Shown here: piece after piece, positions 46,029-58,603 of the stretch
Layout: each line of letters opens with the position of its first letter
Position numbering within the stretch: the stretch's first letter is position 1
NCBI GenBank assembly: GCA_963556495.2
Contig: OY747716.1
Coordinates: forward strand, 17,000,540 to 17,064,539
Length of the DNA stretch: 64,000 bases
Source of the DNA: Valencia hispanica
Lineage: Eukaryota > Chordata > Actinopteri > Cyprinodontiformes > Valenciidae
Direction of reading: 5' to 3'
Notes under the pieces: model-generated
Databases searched by the model: none
The model's input: only the letters and a program-made list of their open reading frames with translations
Told to the model about the DNA's origin: nothing
Made by a program: the position numbers and the translations under genes

Positions 46029-48004
46029 ATTAGCAATGCATTAACCAGACATTTGTAACTGATTTCTAATATAATTTCTTTTGTAAATGTTGATAGCTAT
46101 TTTAGCCAATTTCTCTGTCACAACTTTAATTAACAGGGATTAGTGTTAGTCAGAATTAGTCAAAAACAAATTATGTTGGTTAAACATGAGAAAATAAAGA
46201 AGGTTTTGGTAAACAGATTTGACCAAACTCCTGTGATCTCATTGAAGTATGTGGCTTTTAATGCGCTCCACTTGTAAAAAGTTCATGAAAATCGGATCCC
46301 AGCGGAGGGGTGAAATTCAATGCCCCGCTGCATTATGACTGAGTAACATACTTTTCTGTGACATTACTGTTTCGATCTATTTTGGTTTTCATAATGATGG
46401 ATCAGTTGATCATCTGAGGATTACATTATAAGGTCTTATTATAAGATTAAGTGATGGTAATATTGGGTCATCAATGCAACATTTCATTCATATTGCACAT
46501 GTGGGGTTGACAGTATATGGTGTATAAGAGCTGTGGTGCTCATGTGAGGGAATTTGTTTTTAATGTCCAAAAAATATTAAATGAGCTGTGTGCTAAATGG
46601 CCGATTTAACCCAATGGCCCTATGACACTGCCTAAAGCTAGAAACTCCTGAAGCTAGAAACTGTGTATAGCTTTCTATAGTATCCGGCATGCTCTGACAG
46701 AAGGTTGGCAGTAGCTGGGGCTAGCGTTGTTCTGCGGTTGGCACACAACGATGTGGTGCATTACCTTTATATTTTGCTGGTTGAGGTGAGTTGGGACATG
46801 AATATTTAAGGGGGCATTTCTAAGTGCTATGACTTGCTACCACAGCTTTGCTCCAACTGAACGTTTCTCCGAAGCCTTTACAAAATTACAAAATTTGCAA
46901 AGGAAAGCAGGTCAGAGACAGCACTTACCTTTTGGTACGGTACATTTGACAACCCAAGCTGCCATATTCAAGAACAACAAGATGATAAATGTGGTTTTGA
47001 ATTTTAGAGCGCCTTTAAATCAGTTGTGCAAAAAGTTGGTCAATTCCGGTCATCTGCAATCGGTGCATTCTTAGGTACCAGCTTCAGCGTTCACCCACTT
47101 TAGCGACAGCTCAACAAAGACAAAGGCTTTAACTTAAAATATATTTAAAAACACAGGGACATTACTTGAATGAATAACACTTAGTCTGACAACTGTGATA
47201 TCAGGTAAAAGTATTAGGTAAGTATAAAATATTATCAGAGAACACTGAATGTATGCTAATGAGTGTGTGTGCTTTCTGTGTTGCCTGAGTGTGTGTTTAG
47301 GTTTAACTGAAGCTTCTCTGATTGAGTGTGCAGCTGCATGTCATTTGATTGCCTTACCAAGCGCACACACACGCGAACACGCAAGCTCTGTTGAACGTTA
47401 ACGCATTTGTCTGTGCCTGCTTTTTGTGACAGAAGAGGTGGGCCTGCCTCTGTGCGCAAGTGGAAAGCAGAAGTGGCTGTGTGGGTGTGATTGCGCTCGG
47501 GTCTGTGTGCGGATTTGCCTGAGGACAGCAGTCATGCTCCATTAATTAGCACGGCAACCTGCTGACTTTCAAGTGGCAGCAGCAAAATTAACCCTGCTTC
47601 ACTGAGAGACCCCAGAAAAAAAGGGAAAAAAAGCCTCTGTTGTCCCAGCCTTGATTACCACTTATACCGCCGTTGTGCATACATGAGGACATGTCTACAT
47701 GCAAGCTATTCCAGTGCACTTGTGTGTCTGCGCTTTCGGACATCTGCTTGAGTGCCATGCGATCAGATACTATCGCCAATGGTGATCTTCTGCTGGATGC
47801 CAGAAAACGTCGGAGTAAAATGGCTTTCCTTTGTCATGAATCAAATCAGATTGGAAGCTGCAATCATAACAAAGTGGCAGCAAAATTGTGTTTGAACCTC
47901 CTGGGAGAGGAGGAGAGCAACTGTGACATGTGACTCTGTGAGCTGTGAAAGTGAAATAAACAGATTTGGGGTGATTTTTTTTTTTTCATTAACTCCATTA
48001 AAAG
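46029..48004. other. unassigned noncoding DNA
   Basis: No gene is recognised. A 17-bp tandem near-duplication (AAGCTAGAAACT) is at 46634-46660. 47470-47600 (around CTCCATTAATTAGCACGGCA) has the texture of conserved noncoding DNA. 47260-47480 is GT/CA-rich. Confidence 0.5.
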
Positions 48005-48855
48005 TTTAGGTTCTATCAAACTTTTCACATTTTGTCACATTATAAATGCAAGCTTCAATTTATTTTTTGTAGGATTTTACAGTATGTAATAGAACAACGC
48101 AAAGATTTGTGTGGTAAAGTGGAAGTCAAAAGACACATGGTTTTCAAACACTTTTACAAGTAAAGACATGATTACTTCTATCCTTTTTACTCTAATACGA
48201 TAAAACACATCCTAGGGCAACCAATTGCTCTCAGAAGTTACCGTATTTGTATATTTAGTCTGTGTTTGTGCGTGTTTTAATCTCAGTATAAATACAGCAG
48301 AGATGGCCTCAGAGGTTTGTTGGTGTACAAACTGCTTTATGATGTGAAACACAGAAGACAGCTAAGGGATAAAGCGCTATCAGTGCTAGAAAGTTACTGT
48401 ATCACCCTGAAAATGACATCCCCACAGTGACACATGGTGATGACTCCGTCATGCTACGGTGAAGTGCTTTTTCGGCAACTGGGAAGCTGGTTAGAGCTGA
48501 TGGGTAGATGGACGGAGTCAAATACAGAGGGATCCTGGAAGAAAACCAAAGACTTGAGACCGGGGGCAAAGGATCATACAGCTACAAGGGAAGGCTTTAG
48601 ATGACAGTTTCTTTATGCTTCAGTGTGATCTAGTCAAAGTCCTGAACCAAATCCACCTTAGAATCTTTGTTAAAAAATTGTGAAGAATTTGTGAAAAAAA
48701 TTTGAAAACCATGTATCTATCCTTCCACTTCACAATTAAGCACTACGACCACTGTGTGGTTTTATCACATTAAATCCACATGTTTGTGGTTACAACCTGA
48801 CAAATTATAACAAGGTTCGTAGGTATAAATAGATTTGCAAGGCACTGTATGTAGA
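48005..48855 (+). mobile_element. degenerate Tc1/mariner copy with both ends
   Basis: Left end CTTTTCACATTTTGTCACAT and GCTTCAATTTATTTTTTGTA; right end CTTCCACTTCACAATTAAGC, GTTTGTGGTTACAACCTGAC and TTGCAAGGCACTGTATGTA. In between, ATCTCAGTATAAATACAGCA with CCTCAGAGGTTTGTTGG is the 5' leader of this family as recalled, in the sense direction, and CTAGTCAAAGTCCTGAACCA is a degenerate SQSPDLNP. Most of the transposase is lost. Same family as 15325, 18955 and 41900. Confidence 0.7.
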
Positions 48856-51800
48856 AAGGGTTGCAATTTTCCGTGTAGCTTTTGACTGACAAAGTCACAA
48901 CATGACGGCCAGCTTAGACTCGCGGGTCCTCCAAGCTGTCAGTGGTCTTTTGAGGTGCAGCTTTCCGTTCCCCTTCTCCTCCCTTCCAGCATTTGGCTGT
49001 CTGAAAGTCTTGTGAGATGTCAACCTGCATTATGGCACCCTAGCGCACCTCCCTCTGGTACAACTACTGAAAGCTGGTAAGGGACTGACCTCGCAGTACG
49101 GAGTTGGACCCAGCGGCTTGCCCGCAGTACACCGCATGCAAGCACGTACAGAGGAGTTCATGCTCGCTTGGAGCGCTTCAGGTTTCTATGAGGGAGAGGA
49201 AAAGAAAGAGGCCCAACAGCTCCAAAGGTAGAAATACAAAAAGAAAGTCCTATGATGATTCTGTCAGGCTGCTTTGAAAGAGTTTACTATTTGGCCTCTG
49301 AGGTAAATGCTTCCCCCTGTGTCTGTGAACCAACTTTCTCAGTCTATATTTTCACGTTTCCACTTTCACTGGAAATGATAAATTATTTCACACTTCCCAG
49401 TCTGTTCGACCAATAACTCGACGAGGATTTGTAGCTGACCCACTAGGGTTAACAGAGGGGCCATCATGGTCACATTATGGGCTGATACTGATACATTTGT
49501 TGTGAAACATCAACATGGTTGACACTATTTCCAGTTTGCAAAAGAGATCAGCTGCTACTGCTTTTGATAAAAGTATGTTTTAGCCAATAATAATGACCAA
49601 AACAGGTGTGCCCCCTCTATACCTAAAGTATCTTTAAAAGGACCTTAGATTTATGGTTAAGACCATTGGATGTTACAATCCCATGTGTTATTGGATATAC
49701 ACATTGAGGATGTACATTTGAAACCAGACATTTACATGGAATATGTAGAAATATACTCAACTAACCTTACGTTTCCATGCAAGACTGCTATGGACTTAAA
49801 CAATTTGAGAAAGTCCAGGTGATAATGTCACAGTGCACACCAAAACCAACAGTTTTGTGTAAGTTGAGTAAATCTGCAGTAAGCAACTCTGAGTTAAAGA
49901 ATCTATGAAAGCCTCCTAATGAGGGTGTGTGCAAGGCACATTTGCGTGATTCTGCCAATTGACAGTCAGCGGCAGCCGTCGTTTTGAGTCCCTGAGATAT
50001 TCTCATTTTCTGATGAGAGATTCTGAGTATAGAAAAGATCCGAGCGTGTGTTTCCTGAGAGACGGTGTTTGGCCGCTGTCTGCTGTCATCAGTGTGGCCC
50101 GTCAGTGAGCGGCACTGACAGTCGAGCTGGCCTGGATGCTGTCACATGTCCTTGCCAGTCCACTCAGAGTTAGGGGACGCACCGCGCCATTGTCAGCTTC
50201 TGTTACCTCCTCACATACGCACTCTCCCAGTGAAAACCCTCTCCTCGGGCTTCAAGCCAGTGGTTCCTCCTCTGTCTAGCTTCGCTTCACTCACAACAGC
50301 GCGAACGCAGTCACATTTCCAGAGGGACCTCGTGACCTTCCCTGTCTGCCCCGTTCTGGCTCTGTTCATGTTAAGTGTCAGATCTTCTATGCCCCCTCGC
50401 CTTGAGCCCAAGGTCCCCAGAGGCTGTTGGATCAGATCCACTGTACTGGGCCAGAGAGAAATCTCTGCCAGCACTTCCGGCGCCACCGCGGAACATTCAC
50501 CATCTTCCCCAAAGAAAGCAGTGCCAGTAGGCCTCACGTAAATCGTCTCTATTTTCAAACACCAAGGAAAAAGAGGCCCTGGAGAGAGGAGACCGTGCCT
50601 GGAACAGTGATTGAAACAACCAAAGGGTGTGCTCACTTGTTGCCCGAGCTCATTTTCAAGATGTTTGCCTAAGGTGGAGAGTAAAATGTTGCCTTTCCTC
50701 AATAGCAGAGGCATTGTCACAGTCAGACTAAGGAAAAGTCAATAAATGTCAAGTGTTTCACATCTACCATTCATCAAATGTCATCAAATCCGTTTCTCTA
50801 CTTTTATATTAAGTTTAGTTTCTGTTTGGACTGCTTTCATTTGGTAGTTTCTTTTCTTCTTCTCAACAACTGACCATATGTTTTTTTCACATTTCAATCA
50901 AGTGGGTGTATCCATGGTGAGAATATCTCTAAAACTTTGCATCCAACTATCTCTTCTACATACACACACAGATATGTTTGAGATTTCTGGCGAACTTAAA
51001 ACTTTTGAACTTTCCCACAACTTTAACAATAGAGTGTGTTCTGGAAGGTCAATCACATTGGATACTTGCTTTTTCTCGCAAAACCTAAAGTAAAAAAACT
51101 AAACAAAGAATGCTCATTGCCTTCCAATACATATTCTACAGCATATATAGTTTGATCTCCAGTTCAGACTAACTGCCATGATTTCTTTTACATGCTGAAA
51201 AATGTTGCCATAATCACTGTACAAATGCAGCAGTGCAACAAAACTACCACAAGGAAAATTTTAATGTTATTTTAGTGACCCAAAATAATAATATTACTCA
51301 GTCTCAAACTAGACTATGCAGGCGCTCTATCTGGACTGATGAAGATTTACGTGATGCTTGAATTGGCTCTAACTAACAGGAGCCTGACTTTTTTTTCAGA
51401 TTAGGCCCGCTAATAATTATTTGAGCATTCAGGGCCACTTGTGGTATAGAATTTGCCCAGATGGTCAGCTGAAATTAAAATTAAAATAAAAAAATAAAAA
51501 ATGACAGTGGTATCACTTCAAACATAACTTACCCTATCCTGACATGGTTCAACAACCACTATACAAAACAGGGTCACATAAAACTCTCTTTTATATACGC
51601 CAACACAGACAGAATAGAATAAGATAGAATAAGAAACTGCTTACTCCAGCCTAAAGAGTTACATTTTTGAAAGTAAGCTTCTGTGAAATTAATATTGGTA
51701 GCAGTTCCATTTCGTGTATTGAAAGATGGATTATCACAGTGAGCTTGTTGGAAAAATAAATTGATCCTTGGAGAGCTCGAAACGATGTGGCTGTATCAAC

Positions 51801-52059
51801 CTGTCTGAGCAGCGGATCAGGATTATTTTTGTAGTCTTGATCATATGACCATTTTTAGTTGGTGTTGCTTTAGGTTTCTGAAAATTTAAGTAGCTAAAAA
51901 TCAGCTAAAACAAATGGTTTACATCTGATTAGCTGCTTAGCCTCCACCATATTGAGGATATTTTTATTTTCCAACGAGCACCTGTTGAGATGACATGTAT
52001 CTACTTCAGTACGTTAGGAACTACTAATGATAATAACTTCACAGAACCTCCTTTTAAAA
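48856..52059. other. unassigned noncoding DNA
   Basis: No gene is recognised. 49900-50060 has mixed composition and resembles conserved noncoding DNA. 50140-50720 is GC-richer, with frames of 131 and 169 codons open on opposite strands; neither shows a domain. The rest is AT-rich. Confidence 0.5.
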
Positions 52060-52792
52060 GTTCAGTGTGTAATATTTTTACTTCAAATTCTGTGTATCCT
52101 CTCCACAAACTTGTCCTTTTTCATAAATATTTCTCACCAAGGTCTATTCTAAGTATTCCTATTAACTTAAAATTTTATATTTTCATAAAGTGTGGTCGAC
52201 TCTCCATAGTCGTGCGCCATCTTGAAATCCGATAGCTGTTTAGGGACATACAAGATATAATGCTCCGTGTTGCGCGTCCTCTTATATGACACACCTCTGC
52301 CTCTCTGTGCTCTACGTCGCTGTCTGTGTCCTCTGCCTGTCTGAACTGACGATGAATCGTCGGATGATATCTGAGTCTGTCTACAGAGAGGGAAAAAATA
52401 TTACAGACTCCACTACCTTGCATATGTCCAAAATGTCAAATAATCAAATATATATATATCTATCTATATATATATAGATAGATATATATATATATAGTTT
52501 GCTTGTTATATTAGCTTGGGGTCATTAAAAATGTGCTAGTTGTTGTTAGCCATGAAATACAGCAAATATAATTAACATCAACATAGGTAATATAAAAAAA
52601 CTGTTTTTATTACTCAACACATATTTAGATCAAATTTAGAAAACAATACAGATTAAAGGAATGGATCTGATCCCTGGATTGAAAGCTGGAAGTCGACATA
52701 TTGACCTTTTGATTTGTGTGGGCTACCGTAGCTGCAATTCATACTCTGAACTGCGTGACGCTAAAGAGTCAAATCATTTTACACACTGTACC
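52060..52792. mobile_element. MITE with CAGTGTGTAA ends and inner microsatellite
   Basis: The left end TTCAGTGTGTAATATTTTTA and, inverted, the right end GGTACAGTGTGTAAAATGAT share CAGTGTGTAA. I recall the opening GTTCAGTGTGTA as that of a common fish repeat. A TA/TATC-GATA palindromic microsatellite lies inside. No transposase is seen. Confidence 0.55.
52447..52497. repeat. palindromic TA/(TATC)(GATA) microsatellite
   Basis: TA repeats enclose TATCTATC and, after TATATATATA, GATAGATA, so the 50-base tract is a near-perfect palindrome able to form a cruciform. Confidence 0.9.
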
Positions 52793-55074
52793 CTGAAATA
52801 AAATGAAAGCTAATTTTGGCTGCATTTACACACCAAAATTTGTCACAGAGACAACTTTTGTCAGCCATTTATGGTAATAATATTAAATCATTTTAAGTGA
52901 TAGGAAATTGATTTCAAGAAATTTTGCCAGCTGTCTTGCTAAAGAAAAATAAATCTAGTTTTTTTTCCTCTTCTGCATTACTGAAATTGGTTTTTCCAAA
53001 GTCATTGAAAGAAAACCTTGTCAAAAAGTTGAACTGAAGAGTGTTTTTGAACTAAAATAAGTTTTTAATACAATCATAAAGTTGTTTTAAATAAGATTTT
53101 CCAAATGCTTCAGGCATATCTTCCACTTTGTTTCACAGGGTCCCTCGTAGCCTCTTGTACGTCAGACAATCCAGGAAAAATTCTGAGCACACTGCCAAAC
53201 AGGATGCTGGAAGAACTTCAAGAAAGAATTTGTGATTTTTGCTAATAATATCCTCTTGTTCTCCCTTGTCAGTCATCAGTAATATTCAAATAATCATCAG
53301 TGATTTATTTAGCCACACTGAGTTTTTAATGGTTTGATAACAAATGGTAGGCTATCAGATGCAGGGAGAAAGCGACTCGTATTGACGAGCGATGTCAGTG
53401 GAAAAAAAGTGGAGGAGAACTTCCCCTGCGAGCAAAACCACAATAATTAGCATAGCGGGAGAGAGAAACGCAGTGCGGGAGAGATAATCATAGCGCCTTA
53501 ATGTCTGCTGAATGCTATTAATCAGGAGCATTACCCAGAGTGCCCTGGCTTTTCTTCAGTTATCTCACCGCGCGGGGTGATGATGAGCCTCCCCTCTTGA
53601 TCCACGGCCATGTCAGCATGATGTGTGTGTGTGTGTGTGTTGTAGAGTGTGGGGTCTGGTTCATTACTCAAGTATTATAAAATATTGAACTTTTTTTCAA
53701 ATTTACTCTTCTTCATATCAGTTTTTTCTTTTTCCTTTTTTATCCCCTTCACACATAAGCACATGATCGCAGAAGTCCCGAGTATCTTCATAGAGCAAAG
53801 AAGCATTATGTTCTGATCCAAGCAAGTGGCCCGGTGCTGCAGCAAACGTCGATCTGTTCTCTCATGGTGGATGTCTCTTGATGGGTCTAGAGCTAATCTG
53901 GTGGATAAACTTTGTGTCCGTTTTATGCTTCCCATTTTTTCCTTTTGTTTGAACAACCTATACTGGTTTTAGCTGACTCAGATCCTTTTTCTTTGGCTTT
54001 TTTTCCATTGACATTTTGGGCAGAGCCGACTTTACAGTGTGTAGTGTGTAAAGAAATTCCCAGTAACAGGATTTTAAAATAGTAAACATTTTTAAACTGG
54101 CTATATCATCATGTTAGCACGCATGTATTTCTAAAACAACAGCTTTACTATGTATATTGTATAAAATGTAGATTTGAATTAAAAAACTTTAATTTTTATA
54201 AATTCTATACTTTTCCAGACTAACATTTTTTTTTTTGCAGTTTGGATATCACTCTAGACATTCGATTACAAATAAATATCAAGAAAAAACACATTGGTAA
54301 TGTTGGACTTTAATGTAAATATGATGAAGCGATACTTCATTGCTTTTTTTGCATTCTAACTAACTCAGATTAGGTTTATTTTCAAAGCTTTACCTCTTTG
54401 GTTTGTCAAATCTGGGCTGGAGTAGCCTACCAAGTACTTCAAGCACTGTTTGCGATCTGTGATACGTTCTTTATTTATTTTTAAGAACAGGTAAAATATC
54501 ACTTTCATTGCTTTGAAATAAATCTTCAAATTTTTTTTAATTTACGTTATTTTAAATACATGACTGGGATGGGGGTACATGAATTTGGGCTTTCAGTTAG
54601 TGTAGTCATAAACTGTAATAATCAATAAACCTAAACAGAAACAAGGATTGTGGCATTTCCAAGAGGAAGGACATATTTTAAATATGAATTGCGCTTAGTT
54701 TTTTGTTTCATTTGAAAGGAGCAAGCAGTACAGTCTTATAATGTTATACTTTCACATTCTTATAATCCTTTTAGAAAAAGGATACCAGCATTTCCAAAAC
54801 TATAGGAAGTGCCAGGAGAGAGGCTGAAGGCTCAAGCTGATAAAACAGAGCAAACTTGCTGTCCTCCTTTTAGCCTTTCTGTTATCTGCTGAGAGGCTTG
54901 GCCTCCGCCCCTCTTTCCCAGTCTGAATGAACCGTAGACAACCTCACAACCTGAGACATGTTGAGAAATGTCTCAAAATGTCATAAAAGATAGTTTCATT
55001 GTAAATAGCTTCTTACATCTGTGATTAAGTTTGCTTGATTTTAAACACCTCACTGATACCGAACATAGCTAACT
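52793..55074. other. unassigned noncoding DNA with candidate CNE
   Basis: No gene is recognised. 53430-53600 is a non-repetitive block with TAATTAGCATAGCGGG, GATAATCATAGCGCCTTAAT and TGCTATTAATCAGG, close to what homeodomain and GATA-type enhancers look like. A 19-base TG run follows at 53622-53640. 54060-54700 is AT-rich. Confidence 0.5.
53430..53600. promoter_or_regulatory. candidate conserved noncoding (enhancer) block
   Basis: About 170 bp of complex sequence with several TAAT-type cores, a GATAA and no transposon signature, set in AT-rich DNA. Function and conservation are inferred from texture only. Confidence 0.35.
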
Positions 55075-55665
55075 TTAAAGGTGCATTCACAGTGTTCGCT
55101 TTAATCAAGCTCCAATTGGTTTGCCCAGAAAGTCTGGTTCGTTTGGGGAGGTGTGAATGTGTAATCGATCTCTGATGAGGACCAAAAAATGCGAACTTTG
55201 ATCTACCTAAAAACCTAGGTCTCGGCTCAGTTGATGTGGCGCGGTTCGATTGCATATGTGAATGCCAAGTGGGCCAGGGGGGGCAACCCCAAAAGCAGGA
55301 AGTGGACTATAGTGCGGGGCGTTCTGGGTAAATACAACTAAAACAATCACGCAACAACTTGCCTCACTCTGCTTAAGCTGAGCTCATTGCTGCAACATAT
55401 TTGTCTGGCACATTTGCCAAAGACAACAGTGCAATCCTAAAACCGCTAACATCTGATGCCCCTCCATGTTTGTTTACATTACCCAAACCTTCAGTGCTTC
55501 TTGGTGCAGCGGCGCTACAGGTAAGAAGGTAAACATGTTGCTCAAAAGGTTCGGTTCGGTACGTTTGACAAAGAGCAGTGTGAATGCGAGCCGCAGCAGC
55601 TATAAAAAAGCAACAATGCTGCAATTTTGGTTCCCAATCGAACCTAGTTTAAGGGCCTTTCTACT
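55075..55665 (+). mobile_element. MITE family A, copy 2
   Basis: Begins GGTGCATTCACAGTGTTCGC and shares with copy 1 (38458-39074) the blocks GGGGAGGTGTGAATGTG, TTGCATATGTGAATGCCAAG, GGGTAAATACAA, TTTGTCTGGCACATTTGCCA, GATGCCCCTCCATGTTTG and GGTTCGGTACGTTTGACAAA, in the same order and direction. The right end is less clear. The minus-strand frame at 55373-55624 ends ALLSLANVPDKYVAAMSSA, matching the copy 1 frame. Confidence 0.7.
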
Positions 55666-55852
55666 TCAATAACAGCACCAGCACCTAATAGTGTTATTGT
55701 CAGCATAGTGCTTTAACTGATCAGGAAAAAATTGGGTTTTTCGGATTCTCTCGAGCCGGTTGGGCCAGGGCTGATCAAGCTGATTGAACATCTACTGTTA
55801 GAGTGTGTGCTTGTTCTTTAAATTCCTCATATATTTTCCTTTATTTCCCAGA
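55666..55852. other. short spacer
   Basis: No recognised feature between MITE copy 2 and the Tc1 element. Confidence 0.5.
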
Positions 55853-56131
55853 TAAACTCAGCAAAAAAAAGAAACATCCCTTTTTCAGGACTGTGTATTT
55901 CAACAATAATGTTGTAAAAATCCAAATAACTTTACAGATCTTCATTGTAAAGGGTTTAAACAATGTTTTCCATGCGTGTTCAATTAACCATTATCAATTA
56001 ATTAACATGCACCTGTTGATTGGTCGTTAAGACCTTAACATCTTACAGAAAGTAGGCATTTAAGGTCACAGTTCAAAAAACACAGGACACTAAAGAGACT
56101 TGTCTACCGACTGAAAAACACCCAAAGAAAG

Positions 56132-56549
56132 ATGCCCAGGGTCCCTGGTCATCTGCGTGAACGTGCATTAGGCATGCTGCGGGGAGGCATGAGGACTGCT
56201 GATGTGGCTAGGGCAATAAATTGCTATGTCCGCACTGTGAGACGCCTAAGACAGCGCTACAGGGAGACAGGAAGGACAGCTGATCATCCTCGCAGTGGAA
56301 GACCACGTGTAACAACACCTGCACAGGATCGGTACATCCAAATATCACACCTGCGTGACAGGTACAGGATGGCCACAACAACTGCCCGAGTCACACCAGG
56401 AACACACAATCCCTACAATCAGTGCTCAGACTGTCCGCAATAGGCTGAGAGAGGCTGGACTGGACCAGACATCACCAGCAACAACACCCATGGGCACAAA
56501 CCCACCTTCGCTGGACCAGACAGGAGTGGCAAAAAGTGCTCTTCACTGA
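56132..56549 (+). pseudogene. Tc1 transposase N-terminal part
   Basis: The frame from 56132 starts MPRVPGHLRERALGMLRGGM with RTADVARAINCYVRTVRRLR, a paired-like helix-turn-helix, then the linker SGRPRVTTPAQDR containing the GRPR minor-groove motif. A frameshift near 56400 moves the reading to the 56355-56549 frame (SAQTVRNRLREAGL, end of the second helix-turn-helix). The sequence up to the first catalytic Asp region (CTCTTCACTGATGAG, 56540-56553) is present before the LTR starts. A functional transposase has about 340 residues; here it is cut. Confidence 0.85.
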
Positions 56550-56553
56550 TGAG

Positions 56554-56858
56554 TGTCACGTGGTGTGTGGAGAAGGGACCCAAACGCACTCGCTGAAGGA
56601 AGGTGCAGGATGTTTATTATAGTGAAGTCGTGATGATGGTGGTGGTGAACGGAGACACTGGACATCGGGCAGGGAAGGAAGACAGCAGGAAGAACGACAC
56701 ACCATGGGGATTGACAATTACTAACTATCCAGTAACTAATGATCCGGCCGGGAGTGAAAGGAAGTGAGGGGTCTTAAAGGCAGGAGGTGAGTAGGATCAG
56801 GTGTGGATGATGAGACAGACAGGTGAAGACAATAAGGCAGGAATAGGGCAGCGTGACA
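56554..56858 (-). mobile_element. gypsy-type 3' LTR
   Basis: The 305-bp segment begins TGTCACG and ends CGTGACA. On the minus strand it has AATAAA (complement of 56613-56618) near its end. Just outside its right edge, the minus strand reads CTTTAAAGGGGGGGGGGTCC (complement of 56859-56878), a polypurine tract adjoining the LTR as in the 3' end of an LTR retrotransposon. The element therefore runs on the minus strand, with its inner region to the right. The second LTR is not present. Confidence 0.8.
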
Positions 56859-57012
56859 GGACCCCCCCCCCTTTAAAGGTGGATTCCAGATGCTGTGGAG
56901 AGAGTGAAAAAGAAAGGGAAGAGAAAAAAAACAAGCACCCTTGCCAGGGTGGGTGGAGGGGGCCCACGGAAGGAGGGCCCAAGTCTCTTTGGGTACGCCC
57001 CTGGAAGTCTGA

Positions 57013-57131
57013 CGGACGGCCCCGGCGGCGGCCCCTGAGGACCTGGAGGTTGGGCGGACGGCCCCGGCGGCGGCCCCTGAGGACCTGGAGGTCGGGCGGA
57101 CGGCCCCGGCGGCGGCCCCTGAGGACCTTAG
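57013..57131. repeat. 42-bp minisatellite, about 3 copies
   Basis: Three near-identical units containing GGACGGCCCCGGCGGCGGCC and CCTGAGGACCTGGAGG, period 42 bp. It is one of several tandem arrays in the retroelement piece. Confidence 0.9.
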
Positions 57132-57199
57132 GTCCTCTTCTGAGGGTCAGGTAGCGCCAAAGATGCCTGGCCGGTAAAGGTCGGGCGAGACAAAGAGAG

Positions 57200-58168
<969 letters not shown>

Positions 58169-58169
58169 A

Positions 58170-58420
58170 CATAGAAACCAGCGAAGAGCCCGGATCTCAA
58201 TCCCATTGAGCACGTCTGGGACCTGTTGGATCGCAGGGTGAGGACTAGGGCCATTCACCCCAGAAATGTCCAGGAACTTGCAAGTGCCTTGGAGGAAGAG
58301 TGGGGTAACATCTCACAGCAAGAACTGTCAAATCTGGTCCAGTCCATGAGGAGGAGATGCACTGCAGTACTTCAAGCAACTGGTGGCCACGCCAGATACT
58401 GACTGGTACTTTTGATTTTG
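58170..58420 (+). pseudogene. Tc1 transposase C-terminal part
   Basis: CCCGGATCTCAATCCCATTG with AGCACGTCTGGGAC encodes PDLNPIEHVWD, which contains the last catalytic residue (Glu) of the DD34E triad. The rest, TCTCACAGCAAGAACTGTCA and CCATGAGGAGGAGATGCACT, encodes the C-terminal end to a stop near 58400. It follows the 3' UTR and inverted end of the element. The stretch between the first and last catalytic residues is lost. Confidence 0.8.
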
Positions 58421-58603
58421 AGCCTCCCTTCATTCAAGGACACATTATTCTATTTCTGTTAGTAACATGTCTGTGACACATTTTTAGTTTATGTCTTATG
58501 GTGTTGACTCTTTTAGTGTTCATACAAATATTTACACACATTAAGTTTACTGAAAGTAAAAACAGTGGAAAGTCAGAGGACGTTTCTTTTTTTGTTGAGT
58601 TTA

